Below, piece after piece: positions 12,256 to 14,061 of a stretch of DNA of 14,061 bases. Source of the DNA: CALRGE01 sp964365765. Its GTDB lineage: Bacteria; Patescibacteriota; Gracilibacteria; UBA1369; 2-02-FULL-48-14. The position numbers and the translations under genes were made by a program. Under the pieces are notes generated by a model, which worked only from the letters and a program-made list of their open reading frames with translations, ran no database searches and was not told the DNA's origin. Numbering within the stretch: the first letter of the stretch is position 1; every line of letters begins with the position of its first letter. Location of the stretch: positions 1 to 14,061 of the forward strand of contig CAYIRB010000023.1 of the NCBI GenBank assembly GCA_964365765.1, in the 5' to 3' direction.

Positions 12256-13220
12256 TTATCACGTTTGCCGTCGGTTTCCGTCCCATCATATTTCAGAATG
12301 TTTGGTTCCGAATTATATTCATCGGTCCAAATATCCATAACCTCTCCAAGACCGACCCATTCGAGCCGGTCGTCAAGTTTGTGTTTTTCAAGTTCGATAC
12401 GGAATTCGTTAAGCTGGGCCGTACTCATTTGTCCTTGAGGAACAAAGATTGAAATGGTGTAAATTTTGTCCGCGTCCAAATCTTTCGTTAATAAATAATC
12501 CAATCCCTCCCATGTACTGTCGTACCTTCCTATGTTGGGAAGAGTTCCGCCCTCGACATCAAATTTCCCCGCGCTTTTCGGATGCCAAATTCCCGAAGTC
12601 CACAAATCGTTTTCATTAATGTGATCTCTCACTCCGCCTCCCCACATCACTTCCGCTTTCCAAGAATAATCATAGATATTTCCTTTTATTTCATTTTGCA
12701 AATAATCGAATTTTGAATCTTTGACGGGGTAGGCAATGAATCCTCCGACGATGCCGGAAGGTTCCACCCCGAGTTGTTTGATGAGATACGCAATATCCGC
12801 GTAATTATATTTTGTTTCGTGGGCGTGCGGGTCGATTTCGAATCCCAAATCTTCCTTAAAGTATCTAAGGAAATTTTTTCCGTTCGTGGATTCGTCGCCT
12901 TTGTCGAATTTTGTCGCCGCGAGCAGAAAAGTCCAATCCGATTGGTAGTTGTAGGCGACTCCTTCGTCGTACAACATCTGCGCGAAAGCCACCAATCTTT
13001 CTCTGGACATATTGAATTGCGTTTCATTTTCTTCGTAGTGAGTTTTTTCTTCCGAGTGGGTTACTATTGAAACGTAGACTTTAGGGGATGTATGAGTGCT
13101 TGTGTTTACGGTTTTCGGGGTTTTCGCAGTTTTCGCGGTTTCGTTTAGGGGAGATGTCGAATTTGACGCGGTGCAGGAAGTAAGCAGTGTAAGGAAGGCG
13201 ATGGCGATAAATTTTTTCAT
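12252..13220 (-). CDS. Lipoprotein resembling polysaccharide deacetylases
   Basis: A 322-residue protein with a lipoprotein signal peptide: MKKFIAIAFL, then the lipobox LTSC with C16 as the lipidated cysteine. A Ser/Thr/Lys linker follows (about residues 17-45). The globular part opens with YVSIVTHSEE (49-58) and contains GFEIDPHAHE (126-135) and GVEPSGIVGGFIAYP (151-165), then GIWHPK. The Asp-x-His-x-His site and the order of strands recall the (beta/alpha)7 barrel of polysaccharide deacetylase or glycoside hydrolase/deacetylase proteins, but the canonical NodB motifs are not all recognisable. The likely role is surface polysaccharide processing, as inference. The ATG at 13220 is preferred over a GTG at 13253 because it begins the signal peptide and lies seven bases from a perfect TATAAT. 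Confidence 0.7.
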   Translation of the reverse strand: MKKFIAIAFLTLLTSCTASNSTSPLNETAKTAKTPKTVNTSTHTSPKVYVSIVTHSEEKTHYEENETQFNMSRERLVAFAQMLYDEGVAYNYQSDWTFLLAATKFDKGDESTNGKNFLRYFKEDLGFEIDPHAHETKYNYADIAYLIKQLGVEPSGIVGGFIAYPVKDSKFDYLQNEIKGNIYDYSWKAEVMWGGGVRDHINENDLWTSGIWHPKSAGKFDVEGGTLPNIGRYDSTWEGLDYLLTKDLDADKIYTISIFVPQGQMSTAQLNEFRIELEKHKLDDRLEWVGLGEVMDIWTDEYNSEPNILKYDGTETDGKRDN

Positions 13221-13227
13221 CTTTGAA

Positions 13228-13233
13228 ATTATA
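13228..13233 (-). promoter_or_regulatory. -10 element (TATAAT) of a possible leaderless promoter
   Basis: On the minus strand a perfect TATAAT ends seven bases before the ATG at 13220, so transcription would begin at or next to the start codon. The -35 position has only CGTGTG, which is poor. An alternative promoter, TTGACC (13272-13267) with AAGAAT 18 bases on, would give a leader of roughly 16 bases. Confidence 0.4.
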
Positions 13234-13288
13234 TTGCGTATGAATTCTTTCACACGGATATGGTTCGGTCAATAATTAACAGGGTTGC

Positions 13289-13336
13289 GCGCGCAGATGC
13301 GCGCCTAACGGCGCTAATGCTCACCTTCGGTGACTG
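13289..13336. repeat. Series of three short hairpins beside tRNA-Pro(GGG)
   Basis: GCGCGC-AGAT-GCGCGC (13289-13304), GCGCC-TAAC-GGCGC (13301-13314) and TAATGC-TCACC-TTC-GGTGA-CTG (13315-13336) follow one another. The first two share bases and cannot form together. The third ends one base before the encoded CCA of tRNA-Pro(GGG). None has a T-run, so they are not ordinary intrinsic terminators. Confidence 0.6.
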
Positions 13337-13413
13337 TGGTCGGAGTGGCGGGACTTGAACCCGCGGCCTCTTGCACCCCATGCAAGCGCGCTAGCCAACT
13401 GCGCTACACCCCG
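13337..13413 (-). tRNA. tRNA-Pro (anticodon GGG)
   Basis: A 77-base minus-strand tRNA with acceptor stem CGGGGTG/CACTCCG, D-arm AGCGCAGTTGGCTAGCGC, anticodon stem CTTGC/GCAAG with loop ATGGGGT (anticodon GGG), and T-arm GGGTTCAAGTCCC. CCA is encoded at 13337-13339. A TATAAC -10 candidate (13429-13424) ends 10 bases before the 5' end, the same spacing as at the other tRNA-Pro. Outside the anticodon arm it is almost identical to tRNA-Pro(CGG) at 9654. Confidence 0.95.
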
Positions 13414-13449
13414 ACGTGTAATGGTTATAGCGGAATCACCCTAAAAAAT

Positions 13450-13941
13450 CTACTTTTGGCTCATGTAGTCTTCGATATTCTCGTCGTTGATCAGGACGGT
13501 GATTTCACCGTTCGGATTTGAGTTTGCTCTAATTGTCGAGTAGATTTGTTCTTTCATTCGCGGGTCGTCACAGGTGCCGGCGGAAATTAATTGGCCGGTG
13601 AGGCGGACTTCGGTGATGCTTTCGTTGACGCTGTATACGGCAAGGTCTTTTGAATGTTGCAGGCCGTTGTAGTAGTCGTCGGTCACGGCGGTTTTGCCGT
13701 AGGCAAAAAGTTCAGTCAGGGCCAATTGCACTTTTCGAGTATTTTCAAGTTTTATTCCGTCCGCGGTTTTATCTATATACACAATCGAGTCGCCGCAACC
13801 GATCGCTTCGCCGGAAGCGCCGTTATCGTTCAGTTTCACCAGGGCGACTTTCAGTGTTGTTTCGCCTTCGAAAGATGCTTGAGGTTTTGCGCCGCAAGAA
13901 ACGAGTAGAATCGAGAGTAAAATCAATGCTTTAATTTTCAT
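13450..13941 (-). CDS. Small lipoprotein, possibly GerMN-like
   Basis: A 163-residue protein with a lipoprotein signal, MKIKALILLSILLVSCGA, with C16 as the predicted lipidated cysteine. The mature domain contains TTLKVALVKLND, then a C49-containing strand (AIGCGDSIVYID), RKVQLALTELFAYGKTA, and YSVNESITEVRLTGQLISAGTC with C124. C49 and C124 could form a disulfide. The order of a first strand, a helix with an A-L-x-x-L pattern and a later VNESITEVRLTG strand recalls the GerMN domain found in many extracytoplasmic lipoproteins, but that is a tentative reading. The start at 13941 is preferred over an ATG at 14043, because the longer form would run through the typA start and bury the signal peptide. 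It is divergent from typA and ends 36 bases before the tRNA-Pro 5' end. Confidence 0.7.
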   Translation of the reverse strand: MKIKALILLSILLVSCGAKPQASFEGETTLKVALVKLNDNGASGEAIGCGDSIVYIDKTADGIKLENTRKVQLALTELFAYGKTAVTDDYYNGLQHSKDLAVYSVNESITEVRLTGQLISAGTCDDPRMKEQIYSTIRANSNPNGEITVLINDENIEDYMSQK

Positions 13942-13978
13942 ATCCGAGCTTAGTTTAGCAGTAGATTGAAAAATAAGC

Positions 13979-14007
13979 TTGCTATTTTTGCGGTTTAACC
14001 TGATAAT
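13979..14007 (+). promoter_or_regulatory. Probable typA promoter
   Basis: TTGCTA (13979-13984) and GATAAT (14002-14007) are 17 bases apart and match four and five of six sigma-70 consensus positions. Transcription would begin near 14014, giving a leader of only about seven bases before the ATG at 14021. Confidence 0.5.
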
Positions 14008-14020
14008 CTCACGGCTTTTT

Positions 14021-14061
14021 ATGGAAATTCGAAACATCGCCATTATCGCTCACGTGGATCA
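14021..14061 (+). CDS. typA: Translational GTPase TypA/BipA, N-terminus only (runs off right edge)
   Basis: Thirteen complete codons are present, encoding MEIRNIAIIAHVD, and the window ends in the next codon (CA). The segment RNIAIIAHVD is the first strand and start of the P-loop of TypA/BipA, a ribosome-associated translational GTPase; the full motif would continue HGKTT. The related LepA usually reads IRNFCIIAHIDHGKST, which fits less well. Only the continuation outside the window can confirm this. The ATG has no Shine-Dalgarno motif and lies 13 bases after a good -10 element. Confidence 0.85.
   Translation, partial: MEIRNIAIIAHVD

Noticed and set aside
1..14061. CRISPR array, insertion sequence or phage genes
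   Set aside because: No regularly spaced direct repeats, transposase, integrase or phage structural protein was seen on either strand.
1..14061. TGA recoded as an amino acid
   Set aside because: TGA ends the genes at 10633 and 11135 directly at operon junctions with overlapping or adjacent starts, and no gene is interrupted by in-frame TGA.

Overview
The window looks like a bacterial chromosome segment of moderate GC content, most likely from the Patescibacteria (Candidate Phyla Radiation) or a related uncultivated lineage. That placement is an inference. It rests on the many small membrane proteins of unrecognised family, the almost complete lack of Shine-Dalgarno motifs before start codons, and the fusion architecture of the copper genes. 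TGA ends at least two genes (10631-10633 and 11133-11135), so the TGA-as-glycine code of Gracilibacteria/Absconditabacteria does not apply. A run of 10 Ns at 7380-7389 shows that this is a draft or metagenome scaffold.

Layout: (1) 1-304, start of a minus-strand membrane protein leaving the left edge. (2) 378-5939, a plus-strand copper module: two small membrane proteins, an HMA-TauE/SafE-like-double-cupredoxin fusion, a free HMA copper chaperone, a CopA-type Cu+ ATPase and a polytopic membrane protein. (3) 5898-8323, minus strand: RluA-type pseudouridine synthase, a 511-residue protein of unknown function crossed by the assembly gap, and a tiny two-helix membrane protein. (4) 8387-9499, a membrane-anchored beta-propeller protein, divergent from group 3. 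(5) tRNA-Leu(CAG) and tRNA-Pro(CGG), minus strand. (6) 9778-12255, a second plus-strand module: a small two-helix protein, a DUF411 metal-binding protein, an HCPLC membrane protein, a CVIC membrane protein and an exported CCGNS/DCNHGM protein. (7) A minus-strand lipoprotein resembling polysaccharide deacetylases, tRNA-Pro(GGG) and a small lipoprotein. (8) The first 13 codons of typA at the right edge.

The two plus-strand modules look like two halves of one metal, probably copper, handling system. In the first, three MxCxxC HMA domains (fusion protein, free chaperone, ATPase) could pass Cu(I) within the cytoplasm and to the exporter, while the cupredoxin domains and Cys/Met-rich loops would act outside the membrane. 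In the second, DUF411 (a family seen beside copper genes) travels with three Cys-containing membrane or exported proteins that I cannot assign to a characterised function. A small TM-loop-TM protein with two loop cysteines occurs near the head of each module. No metal-responsive regulator gene is visible.

Non-coding structure is rich for so compact a region: a 20-bp palindrome inside a possible promoter spacer, a pair of mirror-image promoters at 9741-9770, probable leaderless starts, short hairpins with shared flanks near the tRNA-Pro genes and before 11599, a terminator-like hairpin inside a coding region, and a 13-bp inverted repeat ending exactly at two divergent start codons.
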